From: Mycobacterium scrofulaceum
GTDB lineage: Bacteria; Actinomycetota; Actinomycetes; Mycobacteriales; Mycobacteriaceae
DNA length: 64,000 bases
Assembly (NCBI RefSeq): GCF_001667885.1
Contig: NZ_LZJW01000151.1
Coordinates: 1 to 64,000 of the forward strand
Reading direction: 5' to 3'
This document shows positions 28,330 to 38,690 of this stretch, one piece after another. The first letter of the stretch is position 1; every line of letters begins with the position of its first letter. The notes below the pieces were generated by a model. It searched no databases. It saw nothing but the letters and a program-made list of their open reading frames with translations, and was not told the DNA's origin. The translations under genes and the position numbers were made by a program.

Positions 28330-29505
28330 ATGGCGGCCGTGCCTGTTACGCCGATTTCCCTGACGCCGGGCCTCCTGGCCGAGGCCCTGGTGGACCTGGG
28401 CGCCATCGAGCACAACGTGCGGTTGCTGTGCGAGCACGCTGGCCGCGCGCAGGTGATGGCCGTCGTCAAGGCCGACGGTTACGGCCACGGCGCCACCCGC
28501 GCCGCCCGCGCGGCGCTGGCCGGCGGGGCGGCCGAGTTGGGTGTCGCCACCGTCGCCGAGGCGCTGGCGCTGCGCGCCGACGGCATCGCCGCGCCGGTGC
28601 TGGCGTGGCTGCACCCGCCGGGCATCGACTTCGGGCCCGCGCTGCTGGCCGACGTCGAGATCGCCGTCTCCTCGGAGCGCCAGCTCGACGAGCTGCTGGG
28701 CGCCGCGCGACGCACCGGCCGGACCGCGACGGTCACGCTCAAGGTGGACACGGGACTGAACCGCAACGGCGTGCACCCGTCGCAGTACCCGTCGATGCTG
28801 GCCGCGCTGGGCCGCGCCGTCGCCGAGGAGGCCATCCGGCCGCGCGGGCTGATGTCCCACATGGTGTTCGCCGATCAACCGGCCAACCCCGTCAATGACC
28901 TTCAGGCCCAACGGTTCAGCGAGATGCTGGCACAGGCGGGCGCGCGGGGGGTGCGGTTCGAGGTTGCGCACCTGGCGAACTCGTCGGCCACCATGTCGCG
29001 CCCCGACCTGGCCTTCGACCTGGTGCGGCCGGGGGTCGCGGTGTACGGCCTGAGCCCGGTGCCCGAGCTCGGCGACATGGGATTGATCCCGGCGATGACG
29101 GTGAAATGTCCTGTGGCGCTGGTCAAGTCGATCCGCGCCGGTGAGAGTGTGTCGTACGGGCACACCTGGACCGCGGAGCGCGACACCAATCTGGCGCTGC
29201 TGCCCGTCGGCTACGCGGACGGCGTGTTCCGTTCGCTGGGCGGACGATTGGAGGTGTTGATCAACGGCAAGCGGCGCCCCGGCGTGGGCCGGATCTGCAT
29301 GGACCAGTTCGTCGTCGACCTCGGCCCCGGCCGCACCGACGTGGCCGAGGGTGACGAGGCGATCCTGTTCGGGCCCGGCACCGGCGGCGAACCCACCGCA
29401 CAGGACTGGGCCGACCTGCTCGGCACCATCCACTACGAAGTGGTGACCAGCCCGCGCGGGCGCATCACCCGGACCTACCGCGAGGCGCAAACCATTGAGC
29501 CGTGA
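28330..29505 (+). CDS. alr: Alanine racemase
   Basis: Makes D-alanine for peptidoglycan; the target of D-cycloserine. 391 residues. The PLP lysine is Lys47 in [11 protein letters not shown] and the second catalytic base is Tyr276 in SVSYGHTW. The PLP-phosphate region and [22 protein letters not shown] are typical. The ATG at 28330 is chosen because the homologous sequence begins there ([23 protein letters not shown]); a GTG three codons later is an alternative. A TTG start of the next gene overlaps its end by 11 bp. Confidence 0.95.
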   Translation: MAAVPVTPISLTPGLLAEALVDLGAIEHNVRLLCEHAGRAQVMAVVKADGYGHGATRAARAALAGGAAELGVATVAEALALRADGIAAPVLAWLHPPGIDFGPALLADVEIAVSSERQLDELLGAARRTGRTATVTLKVDTGLNRNGVHPSQYPSMLAALGRAVAEEAIRPRGLMSHMVFADQPANPVNDLQAQRFSEMLAQAGARGVRFEVAHLANSSATMSRPDLAFDLVRPGVAVYGLSPVPELGDMGLIPAMTVKCPVALVKSIRAGESVSYGHTWTAERDTNLALLPVGYADGVFRSLGGRLEVLINGKRRPGVGRICMDQFVVDLGPGRTDVAEGDEAILFGPGTGGEPTAQDWADLLGTIHYEVVTSPRGRITRTYREAQTIEP

Positions 29506-30610
29506 GAAGACTCGCAGGCGCCAACGGGGGAGGGCTTGGTTCGCGGGAGGGGCGGGGGTGACGGCCCTCGCCACGATCGTCGGAGCCTCTGCCCGCCGGT
29601 CGATGGTGCAGCGCGCCCGTGGCGTCGAAGACCCTTACGCCGACGAGGATTTCGGCAGGATCGATGACGACCGCCGCTCGGTGGTCACCACCCCGGACGG
29701 GGTGTCGTTGGCGATACGCGAGGCCGGCCCCGCGGACGCCCCGCTCACCATGGTCTTCGTGCACGGATTCTGCCTGCGGATGGGCGCCTTTCATTTCCAG
29801 CGCACGCGCCTGCCCGAGCACCTGGGCCCCGGCGTCCGGATGGTGTTCTACGACCAGCGCGGGCACGGGCAGTCCGACGAAGCCCCGCCCGAGAGCTACA
29901 CGCTGACCCAACTCGGCAAGGACCTGGAAAGCGTCCTGAAGGTGGTGGCCCCGCGCGGGATGATCGTGCTGGTCGGCCACTCCATGGGCGGCATGACGGT
30001 GTTGTCGCACGCCCGCCAATTCCCCGACCAGTACGGGCGCCGGATCGTCGGCGCCGCGTTGATTTCCTCAGCGGCCGAAGGTGTCGCGAGGTCCCCGCTG
30101 GGGGAGATCCTGAAAAACCCCGCGCTGGAAGCGTTTCGGTTCACCGCGCGATCGGCGCCCAAGTTGATGCACCGCGGTCGCAGCGTGTCGCGCTCGCTGA
30201 TCGGCCCGGTCCTGCGGGCCGCCTCCTACAGCGACCTGCACGTCAGCCGCAGCCTGGACGCCTTCTCGCAGCGAATGATGAACGGCACACCGATCCCGAC
30301 CATGGTCGAGTTCCTGGACGCCCTCGAAGCCCACGACGAGACCGCCGGCCTGTGGACCCTGTTGCGCATCCCCACGCTGATCGCCTGCGGTGACCACGAC
30401 CTGCTGACGCCGGACGAGTACTCGCGGAAAATGGCGGCCTCGCTGCCGCAATCCGAGCTGGTCATCGTTCGCGGGGCCAGCCATCTCGCGCTGCTGGACA
30501 AGCCCGAGGCGATCAACGACGGGCTGATCCGGCTGGTCAAGCGGGCCACCCCGGGCCGGGCCGCCCTGGCGACCCGGTGGATGCGGGAAAGGCTGCGGCG
30601 CCGTGGGTAG
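29495..30610 (+). CDS. Alpha/beta hydrolase
   Basis: 371 residues with an intact triad pattern: oxyanion segment [16 protein letters not shown], nucleophile elbow [16 protein letters not shown], acid in [10 protein letters not shown] and His in [12 protein letters not shown]. The N-terminal 40 residues hold a basic stretch and a hydrophobic helix ([18 protein letters not shown]), which may anchor it to the membrane. The TTG at 29495 overlaps the alr stop by 11 bp. It is present between alr and tsaE here but not, as I recall, in H37Rv, so it is either a lineage-specific gene or a loss in M. tuberculosis. The substrate is unknown. Confidence 0.85.
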   Translation: MSREKTRRRQRGRAWFAGGAGVTALATIVGASARRSMVQRARGVEDPYADEDFGRIDDDRRSVVTTPDGVSLAIREAGPADAPLTMVFVHGFCLRMGAFHFQRTRLPEHLGPGVRMVFYDQRGHGQSDEAPPESYTLTQLGKDLESVLKVVAPRGMIVLVGHSMGGMTVLSHARQFPDQYGRRIVGAALISSAAEGVARSPLGEILKNPALEAFRFTARSAPKLMHRGRSVSRSLIGPVLRAASYSDLHVSRSLDAFSQRMMNGTPIPTMVEFLDALEAHDETAGLWTLLRIPTLIACGDHDLLTPDEYSRKMAASLPQSELVIVRGASHLALLDKPEAINDGLIRLVKRATPGRAALATRWMRERLRRRG

Positions 30611-31073
30611 GCCCGAAGGGGAGGGTACGGCCACCCTCGAACGCGTCGAGGACACCGTCGCCCTGGGGTCGCGGCTCGGAGAGCAGCTTCGTGCGGGCGA
30701 CGTCGTGGTGCTAACCGGCCCGCTCGGTGCGGGAAAGACCGTGCTGGCCAAGGGGATTGCCGCGGCGATGGACGTCGATGGACCGGTCACCTCGCCGTCG
30801 TACGTGCTGGCACGGGTGCACCCGCCGCGCCGCCCCGGGGCACCGACGATGATTCATGTCGACATGTACCGGCTTTTGGATCAAGACGGCGCCGACCTGC
30901 TCGGGGAGCTCGACTCGCTCGACCTCGACACCGATCTCGACGACGCGGTGGTGGTCGTGGAGTGGGGCGAGGGCATCGTCGAACGCCTCGCCGAGCGGCA
31001 CCTCGACATTCGTCTGGAACGCCTCAGCGGATCGGACGTGCGGATCGCGTCGTGGCAGTGGGTTCGGTCGTGA
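30603..31073 (+). CDS. tsaE: tRNA t6A biosynthesis ATPase TsaE
   Basis: P-loop ATPase that works with TsaB-TsaD to add threonylcarbamoyl to A37 of ANN-decoding tRNAs. 156 residues from a GTG overlapping the hydrolase stop by 8 bp. Walker A is GPLGAGKT (39-46); the TSPSYVLARVH and HVDMYRLLD segments and the Walker B-like VVVVEWGEGI are family features. tsaB starts inside its stop codon (GTGA). Confidence 0.95.
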   Translation: MGRPEGEGTATLERVEDTVALGSRLGEQLRAGDVVVLTGPLGAGKTVLAKGIAAAMDVDGPVTSPSYVLARVHPPRRPGAPTMIHVDMYRLLDQDGADLLGELDSLDLDTDLDDAVVVVEWGEGIVERLAERHLDIRLERLSGSDVRIASWQWVRS

Positions 31074-31693
31074 GCATCGTTCTGGCCCTCGACACCGCGA
31101 CTCCGGCCGTGACGGCCGGGATCGTGCGGCGCGACGACCTGACCGTGCTGGCCGAGCGGGTCACCGTCGACGCCCGCGCGCACGCCGAGCGGCTCACCCC
31201 GAACGTGGTGGCGGCCCTCGCCGACGCGGGGCTGACGATGGGCGACCTCGAGGCCGTCGTCGTGGGCTGCGGCCCAGGGCCGTTCACCGGCCTGCGGGCC
31301 GGAATGGCAACCGCCGCCGCCTACGGGCACGCGTTGGGCATCCCGGTGCGCGGCGTGTGCAGCCTGGACGCCATCGGGGTGCGTACCACCGGCGAGACGC
31401 TGGTGGTCACCGATGCCCGCCGGCGCGAAATCTATTGGGCCCGTTACCGCGACGGGTTTCGCATGGAAGGGCCGGGGGTGAACGCCCCGGCCGACGTCGA
31501 CCCGGGCGCGGCGCAGGCGGTGGCCGGCTCCAAGGAGCACGCGTCACTGTTCGGCCTGCCGCATCGCGGACCGGTCTGCCCGACGCCGGCAGGCCTCGTC
31601 GCCGCGGTGCCCGACTGGTCGCAGCGCCCGCTGCCGTTGGTGGCGCTGTACCTTCGCCGCCCGGACGCCAAGCCGATGGCGGCGCGGCAATGA
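31070..31693 (+). CDS. tsaB: tRNA t6A biosynthesis protein TsaB
   Basis: Non-catalytic partner of TsaD in the t6A complex, with an ASKHA fold. 207 residues from a GTG that overlaps the tsaE stop. The family motif is [20 protein letters not shown], with [15 protein letters not shown] at the N-terminus and [12 protein letters not shown] in the middle. It is joined to rimI by an ATGA overlap. Confidence 0.94.
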   Translation: MSIVLALDTATPAVTAGIVRRDDLTVLAERVTVDARAHAERLTPNVVAALADAGLTMGDLEAVVVGCGPGPFTGLRAGMATAAAYGHALGIPVRGVCSLDAIGVRTTGETLVVTDARRREIYWARYRDGFRMEGPGVNAPADVDPGAAQAVAGSKEHASLFGLPHRGPVCPTPAGLVAAVPDWSQRPLPLVALYLRRPDAKPMAARQ

Positions 31694-32160
31694 CCGCCAC
31701 CCGCGAGCCCGTGACGCTCGGCGCGCTGACCCCCGCCGACGCGGCGCGCTGCGCCGAGCTCGAACGGCAGCTGTTCGACGGCGACGACCCGTGGCCCGCG
31801 GCGGCCTTCAACCGGGAACTGGCCAGCCCGCACAACCATTACGTGGGCGCGCGCGCCGCCGGCACCCTGGTCGGGTACGCCGGAATCTCGCGGCTGGGCC
31901 GGACCCCGCCGTTCGAGTACGAGGTCCACACCATCGGCGTGGACCCCGCGTATCAGGGGCAGGGGATCGGCCGCCGGTTGCTCGAGCAGCTCCTGGTCTT
32001 CGCCGACGGGGGCGTCGTCTTCCTCGAGGTGCGCACCGACAACGAGGCGGCCATCGGGCTGTACCGCAGCGTGGGATTCGAACAGATCGGCCTGCGTCGG
32101 CGCTACTACCGCGCCAGCGGCGCCGACGCCTACACGATGCGGCGGGAGGCCCGCCCGTGA
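31690..32160 (+). CDS. rimI: Ribosomal-protein-alanine N-acetyltransferase RimI-like
   Basis: GNAT-fold acetyltransferase, 156 residues, grouped with the t6A genes in most actinobacteria. The acetyl-CoA loop is [17 protein letters not shown] (the R/Q-x-x-G-x-G/A motif), followed by [29 protein letters not shown]. The name implies S18 acetylation; mycobacterial RimI may have wider N-terminal targets. ATGA overlap upstream, GTGA overlap with tsaD downstream. Confidence 0.92.
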   Translation: MTATREPVTLGALTPADAARCAELERQLFDGDDPWPAAAFNRELASPHNHYVGARAAGTLVGYAGISRLGRTPPFEYEVHTIGVDPAYQGQGIGRRLLEQLLVFADGGVVFLEVRTDNEAAIGLYRSVGFEQIGLRRRYYRASGADAYTMRREARP

Positions 32161-33182
32161 AGACCATCCTGGCCATCGAAACCTCTTGCGACGAAACGGG
32201 AGTCGGCATCGCGGGCCTCGACTCCGACGGCACCGTGACGCTGCTGGCCGACGAGGTGGCGTCCAGCGTCGACGAGCACGTCCGGTTCGGCGGGGTGGTC
32301 CCCGAGATCGCGTCGCGGGCCCACCTGGAGGCGCTCGGTCCCGCCATGCGCCGCGCCCTTCAAGCGGCCGGCGTGACGAAACCCGACATCGTCGCCGCCA
32401 CGATCGGGCCCGGCCTGGCCGGCGCGCTGCTCGTGGGAGTCGCTGCGGCCAAGGCGTATTCGGCCGCGTGGGGCGTGCCGTTCTACGCCGTCAACCACCT
32501 GGGCGGGCACCTGGCCGCCGACGTCTACGAGCACGGCCCGCTGCCCGAGTGCGTGGCGCTGCTGGTGTCCGGCGGGCACACCCACCTGCTGCACGTGCGT
32601 TCCCTCGGCGAACCGATCGTCGAGCTGGGCAGCACCGTCGACGACGCCGCCGGCGAGGCCTACGACAAGGTGGCCCGTCTGCTGGGCTTGGGCTACCCGG
32701 GCGGGAAGGTGCTCGACGACCTGGCTCGCACCGGCGATCGCGACGCCGTCACCTTCCCGCGCGGCATGACGGGACCGCGTGACGACCCGTATGCCTTCAG
32801 CTTCTCGGGGCTCAAGACGGCCGTCGCCCGTTACCTGGAGAGCCACCCGGACGCGGTGAACGCGGACGTCGCCGCGGGGTTCCAGGAGGCCGTCGCCGAC
32901 GTGCTGACCATGAAGGCGGTGCGCGCGGCGACGGGGCTCGGCGTCTCGACCCTGCTGATCGCCGGGGGAGTGGCCGCCAACTCGCGGCTGCGAGAGCTGG
33001 CAGAGCAGCGGTGCGCGGCGGCCGGGCTGACGCTGCGGATCCCTCGCCCCCGGCTCTGCACCGACAACGGGGCCATGATCGCCTCCTTCGCCGCGCACCT
33101 GGTGGCCGCCGGGGCGCCGCAATCACCGCTGGACGCGCCCACCGACCCGGGCCTGCCGGTGATAAAAGCCCAGGTGAGGTGA
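32157..33182 (+). CDS. tsaD: tRNA t6A threonylcarbamoyltransferase TsaD
   Basis: Catalytic subunit that transfers threonylcarbamoyl from TC-AMP to tRNA A37. 341 residues from the GTG overlapping the rimI stop; the open frame upstream is antiparallel noise. Iron-binding histidines lie in [11 protein letters not shown]; nucleotide-binding segments are [14 protein letters not shown] and [12 protein letters not shown]; the C-terminal block has [12 protein letters not shown] and [13 protein letters not shown]. It ends the five-gene coupled set (alpha/beta hydrolase to tsaD) and precedes the groES regulatory region. Confidence 0.96.
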   Translation: MKTILAIETSCDETGVGIAGLDSDGTVTLLADEVASSVDEHVRFGGVVPEIASRAHLEALGPAMRRALQAAGVTKPDIVAATIGPGLAGALLVGVAAAKAYSAAWGVPFYAVNHLGGHLAADVYEHGPLPECVALLVSGGHTHLLHVRSLGEPIVELGSTVDDAAGEAYDKVARLLGLGYPGGKVLDDLARTGDRDAVTFPRGMTGPRDDPYAFSFSGLKTAVARYLESHPDAVNADVAAGFQEAVADVLTMKAVRAATGLGVSTLLIAGGVAANSRLRELAEQRCAAAGLTLRIPRPRLCTDNGAMIASFAAHLVAAGAPQSPLDAPTDPGLPVIKAQVR

Positions 33183-33227
33183 TCGCTTACAGCGAATACC
33201 CGGTACGCAGCGGGGCGCCCTTGAGTG

Positions 33228-33254
33228 CTAGCACTCTCGTGTATAGAGTGCTAG
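33228..33254 (+). promoter_or_regulatory. CIRCE operator (HrcA site) of groES
   Basis: CTAGCACTC - nine bases - GAGTGCTAG, a perfect inverted repeat matching the CIRCE consensus TTAGCACTC-N9-GAGTGCTAA. It lies about 130 bp upstream of groES. TTGAGT at 33221 and TATAGA inside the operator could be the -35 and -10 boxes, so HrcA binding would block the promoter directly. Confidence 0.93.
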
Positions 33255-33382
33255 GTGGCAATCGGCCAAACCCTGTGCCGGCACCCGCGACGACGGCGCT
33301 CGGGCACGGACGACTGCCGAATCCCTTGATAACTCCGGGGCACCCCGCCCCGGACCCGATCTAACTAGTGGAGGCTCCAATC

Positions 33383-33685
33383 GTGGCGAAGGTGAACATC
33401 AAGCCACTCGAGGACAAGATTCTCGTGCAGGCCAACGAGGCCGAGACCACGACCGCGTCCGGTCTGGTCATTCCTGACACCGCCAAGGAGAAGCCGCAGG
33501 AAGGCACCGTTGTCGCAGTCGGTCCCGGCCGCTGGGACGAGGACGGCGAGAAGCGGATTCCGCTCGACGTCTCAGAAGGCGACACCGTCATCTACAGCAA
33601 GTACGGCGGCACCGAGATCAAGTACAACGGCGAGGAGTACCTGATCCTGTCGGCGCGCGACGTGCTGGCCGTCGTATCGAAGTAA
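33383..33685 (+). CDS. groES: Co-chaperonin GroES (Cpn10)
   Basis: Heptameric lid of the chaperonin. 100 residues from a GTG with GTGGAGGC upstream. The sequence is canonical: [20 protein letters not shown], the mobile loop [18 protein letters not shown], the roof region and [13 protein letters not shown] at the end. It is under CIRCE control and is followed by groEL1 after a 190-bp spacer that contains tandem repeats. Confidence 0.97.
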   Translation: MAKVNIKPLEDKILVQANEAETTTASGLVIPDTAKEKPQEGTVVAVGPGRWDEDGEKRIPLDVSEGDTVIYSKYGGTEIKYNGEEYLILSARDVLAVVSK

Positions 33686-33730
33686 GCACCGTGGCCCGCC
33701 CCGGCGATCCCCGCGCATGGCCGCGGGTGA

Positions 33731-35510
<1,780 letters not shown>

Positions 35511-35521
35511 TTAGCGAAGCG

Positions 35522-35554
35522 AAACGCCCCCGGCCTGATGGTCGGGGGCGTTTT
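35522..35554 (+). terminator. Rho-independent terminator of groES-groEL1
   Basis: AACGCCCCCGGCC and GGTCGGGGGCGTT form a 13-bp stem with one wobble and a TGAT loop, ending in TTTT. It starts 12 bp after the groEL1 stop. It is a textbook intrinsic terminator. Confidence 0.9.
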
Positions 35555-35715
35555 GCGTCGGCGATGAGCTTGCTACTCGAGACTTAACCTACGCACACCA
35601 GTCTCGGCGTGTCGTGTGCGTGGTTTAAGTGTCGCGGTTGGCTTACGGCCCGCACCACGGATACGGTCATCTGGCGGGGCGTTTCCGTGAGGTGATTTGC
35701 GTCAAATCTCGCGCC

Positions 35716-35949
35716 ATGGAGCGCTTGTTGCAGTGGGCATGGGCTCGGTACGCCACGCGATACACGTGGGTGATGGCCGCGGTCGCCGTTGGCATTGCGT
35801 TTCCGATCTGGACAAACATGGCCGGACCACGCGAACTGGTCCAGGGTGAACGAGAGCCGTTCATCGGTGCGTACAGGCAGCAGCGTAGCGGGTCGGCGTT
35901 TGGTACGTCCGGGTGGCGGGATGCGCTCTGGTCACGCCAGTTTGGCTGA
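35716..35949 (+). pseudogene. 5' relic of an adenylate/guanylate cyclase gene
   Basis: The first 40 or so codons (MERLLQWAWARYATRYTWVM) resemble the start of the intact cyclase at 38691 (MDRFAQWAWDRFGARYSWVV). The bases just before both ATGs are also shared (AATCTCGCGCCATGGA). After the first predicted membrane helix the similarity stops and the frame ends at 35949, inside the 3' end of the convergent TetR gene. No HAMP or catalytic domain follows. It looks like a truncated duplicate. The short frame could still be expressed as a one-helix peptide, but nothing supports that. Confidence 0.6.
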
Positions 35950-36603
35950 TCCGCGGGCGCTGGAAGCATGCGTGAGAGCGGTTAGTGCATCGATGTCGCG
36001 GGTCAGCTGGTGGTAGAGGACGGCCGGTCCAAGCCATCTGCCCAGGAGACTCCGGAGTGCCGCCGGGTCGAGTGGCCGCTCGGGAGGATCGACCAGAACC
36101 GACTGGAGTGTGCGTACGGCGAGTTCGATGAGGTCGTCGATCGCAGCGTGGTCGAAGCCATGGGCGGCCCAGTCGACGTCATATCGTCGGAACATTTCTC
36201 GTCCCAGTCCAAATGCCGCACCGGCGGTGAACGAGGCCGACGTGCCGCCCGGTAACCGTGCGTCTAGGACGCGCGCCATCAGCGGGTCGTCGGCGAACTC
36301 CTCGGCCGCGAATGCCACGCCCTCGACGACGGCGGCGGCCGGATTTGTCCACCCACGCAGGTGATCGGCTAGACGATCGAGAAAGCCGTTGGCCGAACGC
36401 ATCTGGCTGCCGACCACGAGCGCTTCGGCGCCGGGGAAGTAACGGTAGATGGTCTGGCGGCTCACTCCCAGAACGCGAGCCACGTCGCTGACGCGGATGG
36501 CCGATCCGCCTTCGGCAACCAAGGAGTCAACCGCGTCCAGAATCCGGTTGACGGCCTCCTCATCGGAGGCCGGCGTGTGGCCCGACCATCCATGGCTACG
36601 CAC
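35932..36603 (-). CDS. TetR/AcrR-family repressor divergent from a P450 gene
   Basis: 223 residues. The N-terminal helix-turn-helix lies at about residues 19-62 (ILDAVDSLVAEGGSAIRVSDVARVLGVSRQTIYRYFPGAEALV). The ligand domain is all-helical and not classifiable. GTG start; the upstream ribosome binding site is weak. It is divergent from the cytochrome P450 gene across 298 bp that contain a nested palindrome (36661-36693), so it probably controls the P450 gene and itself. Confidence 0.9.
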   Translation of the reverse strand: MRSHGWSGHTPASDEEAVNRILDAVDSLVAEGGSAIRVSDVARVLGVSRQTIYRYFPGAEALVVGSQMRSANGFLDRLADHLRGWTNPAAAVVEGVAFAAEEFADDPLMARVLDARLPGGTSASFTAGAAFGLGREMFRRYDVDWAAHGFDHAAIDDLIELAVRTLQSVLVDPPERPLDPAALRSLLGRWLGPAVLYHQLTRDIDALTALTHASSARGSAKLA

Positions 36604-36660
36604 GGGTAAGGCCCATCATCGTGCTCCTGTTCGGTATGACGTGACAATCTGTAGCTAGAA

Positions 36661-36693
36661 GTATCGCGAACTGGGGTTGAGGTCAACGATATC
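36661..36693. promoter_or_regulatory. Candidate TetR operator between TetR and P450 genes
   Basis: Nested dyad: the inner palindrome GTTGAGGTCAAC (36676-36687) lies within the outer arms TATCG (36662-36666) and CGATA (36687-36691). It lies 58 bp upstream of the TetR start and about 215 bp upstream of the P450 start. The remaining gap (36694-36901) holds no gene. Confidence 0.45.
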
Positions 36694-36901
36694 TTGCCGG
36701 TTCACACGCGTCAGTTCGTACGAGATCTCAAGAACAAGTGCGCGACTGCTGCGCCAGAGTTCCTCTTCACCACACCATGCGAATCCGCAACCGTCAACGA
36801 TGACGCGACATTCTGCTCTGATTTGTCTTGTCAGCTCCCGCTAGGTCTGCTGTGATACATCAAGGAATCGCGGCAGGTTCCACTGCACCAGGAGGCGGCC
36901 C

Positions 36902-38104
36902 ATGACCGTAACTGAGGTCAACGACATTCGGTACGACCCCTACGATGTGGAACTTCTGGCCGATCCCTACCCAGTGTTCCGGCGGCTGCGCGAGGAGTCG
37001 CCGCTGTACTACAACGAGCAATACGATTTCTATGCGCTCAGTCGTTTCCAGGACGTGAGTCGTGCGCTTGTCGACACCGGCACGTTCAGTTCAGCCCGCG
37101 GAATGATCCTCGAAGTGATCAAGGCCAACATCGAGATACCGCCCGGCATCATCGTTTTCGAAGACCCACCGATCCATGACATCCACCGCAAATTGCTCGC
37201 GCGGATGTTCACCCCCCGCAAGATCGCCGAGCTCGAGGACAAGATTCGCGCGTTTTGCGCACAATGTCTCGACCCTGTCGTCGGCACCGGACGTTTCGAT
37301 TTCATCGCCGATCTCGGCGCTCAGATGCCGATGAGAGTCATCGGAATGCTGGTCGGCATCCCCGAAGGCGACCAAGAACGTGTTCGGGAACGCTCGAATG
37401 CCTCGTTGCTCACCGAGGCCGGCCAACCCATGAGCCTGGCCTCGGAGGGCATCAACAACTACGACGAGGTGTTCGCCGCCTACCTCGACTGGCGCGCCGA
37501 ACACCCCTCCGACGACATCACGACTGAACTCCTCAACGTCGAATTCGACGACGAGACAGGAGTCCGCCGAACCCTGACCCGCGACGAAATCCTGCTCTAT
37601 ATCGGCCTCGTCGCCTCCGCAGGCAACGAGACCACCACCCGGCTCCTCGGCTGGGCCGGAAAAGTTCTCGCCGACCATCCCGACCAGCGTCGCGAAATCG
37701 CCGCCGATCATCGGTTGATTCCACAGACGATCGAGGAACTGCTGCGCTACGAATCCCCGGTACCGCACCTCGCCCGCTACGTCACCCGTGATACCGAGTG
37801 GTACGGCCATACGGTGCCCGAAGGCAGCGTCATGATGCCGCTGATCGCATCAGCTTGCCGCGATCATCGCCAATTCCCGCCTGACGGAGACCGATTCGAC
37901 ATCCATCGCCAGCCGCGTCAGCACCTGGCATTCAGCGTGGGAGCGCACTTCTGCCTAGGAGCGGCACTCGCCAGGCTGGAGGCACGAATCGCGCTCGAGG
38001 AAATCCTCAAGCGCTTCCCCGAATGGGACATCGACATCCAGAACGCACACCTGTCATCGGCGTCGGCTGTCCGAGGCTGGGAATCGATGCCCGCGTTCAT
38101 CTAG
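36902..38104 (+). CDS. Cytochrome P450
   Basis: Soluble class I P450, 400 residues. The haem ligand is Cys351 in FSVGAHFCLGAALAR. The I-helix oxygen-activation segment is VASAGNETTTRLLGWAG, the K-helix E-x-x-R is in IEELLRYESPVPHLAR, and EDPPIHDIHRKLL carries the C-helix haem-propionate contacts. The ATG has CAGGAGGCG upstream. No ferredoxin or reductase gene is adjacent, so it must use partners from elsewhere. The substrate cannot be told from sequence; the single-gene TetR pairing suggests an inducible xenobiotic or lipid hydroxylase. Confidence 0.95.
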   Translation: MTVTEVNDIRYDPYDVELLADPYPVFRRLREESPLYYNEQYDFYALSRFQDVSRALVDTGTFSSARGMILEVIKANIEIPPGIIVFEDPPIHDIHRKLLARMFTPRKIAELEDKIRAFCAQCLDPVVGTGRFDFIADLGAQMPMRVIGMLVGIPEGDQERVRERSNASLLTEAGQPMSLASEGINNYDEVFAAYLDWRAEHPSDDITTELLNVEFDDETGVRRTLTRDEILLYIGLVASAGNETTTRLLGWAGKVLADHPDQRREIAADHRLIPQTIEELLRYESPVPHLARYVTRDTEWYGHTVPEGSVMMPLIASACRDHRQFPPDGDRFDIHRQPRQHLAFSVGAHFCLGAALARLEARIALEEILKRFPEWDIDIQNAHLSSASAVRGWESMPAFI

Positions 38105-38288
38105 CTCAGACGCATCGGTTCCGGGGACGGCGATCTCCACGTTGTCGAACCGCAGCAATTGCGTGACAGCACACCGGTGTGGACGTGCGCCTAGAGGTAT
38201 TGATTCCTCGCATTCGGTTTGTTGGGATCGGTAGCCAGGTGGGGCTTGTGCACTGGTTGCCACGAATGCGCCAGAGAGGACGGCCATC

Positions 38289-38618
38289 ATGCTGCTTGCC
38301 GACGTGACGAAGAGAATCATCGCCGCCGCACTGCTGGCGGGGGGTGCCGCGCTGACCGGGTGGGGCGTGGGCACCGCGCACGCGGACACGATGGAACCGC
38401 ACCGCTGGTGCCCCGGCGACCCGAAGCAGATGCCCTACGTCGTGAACCAGTACATCGACTGGGACTGGAATGTCTGCCACACCTGGTACCCGACCCAGTA
38501 CGGGATGGGCAATGTCACCATGCAGGGCCGGCCGACCTCGATCTGGGACGGCGACAACCCGCCGATCGAGGCGATCACCATCAGGCATTGCCCGCCGATC
38601 AGCTTCATGTGCCCCTAA
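38289..38618 (+). CDS. Small secreted protein of unknown function
   Basis: 109 residues with a clear Sec signal: hydrophobic core AAALLAGGAALTGWGVG and cleavage after Ala-His-Ala at about residue 32. The mature part is about 77 residues with four cysteines (WCPGD, VCHTW, HCPP, MCP), which could make two disulphides, and is rich in Trp, Tyr and Pro. Proteins of this kind (ending IRHCPPISFMCP) look like a mycobacterial exported family; I cannot name a function. The start has AGAGAGGACGG upstream. A terminator follows 8 bp after the stop. Confidence 0.8.
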   Translation: MLLADVTKRIIAAALLAGGAALTGWGVGTAHADTMEPHRWCPGDPKQMPYVVNQYIDWDWNVCHTWYPTQYGMGNVTMQGRPTSIWDGDNPPIEAITIRHCPPISFMCP

Positions 38619-38625
38619 AAGCCGA

Positions 38626-38655
38626 AGCGCCCTGGCATCCGGCCGGGGCGTTTTC
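38626..38655 (+). terminator. Rho-independent terminator
   Basis: CGCCCTGGC and GCCGGGGCG pair (one wobble) around a 5-nt loop and are followed by TTTT. It ends the small secreted-protein gene just before the cyclase gene. It resembles the terminator after groEL1 in sequence and in its distance to the cyclase-type start. Confidence 0.75.
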
Positions 38656-38690
38656 GTCGCTGGGCCGCGATGGGCGTCTAATCTCGCGCC

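Noticed and set aside
33228-33254. CIRCE element as a novel repeat
   Set aside because: It is the well-known HrcA operator of chaperonin genes and is listed only as a feature.
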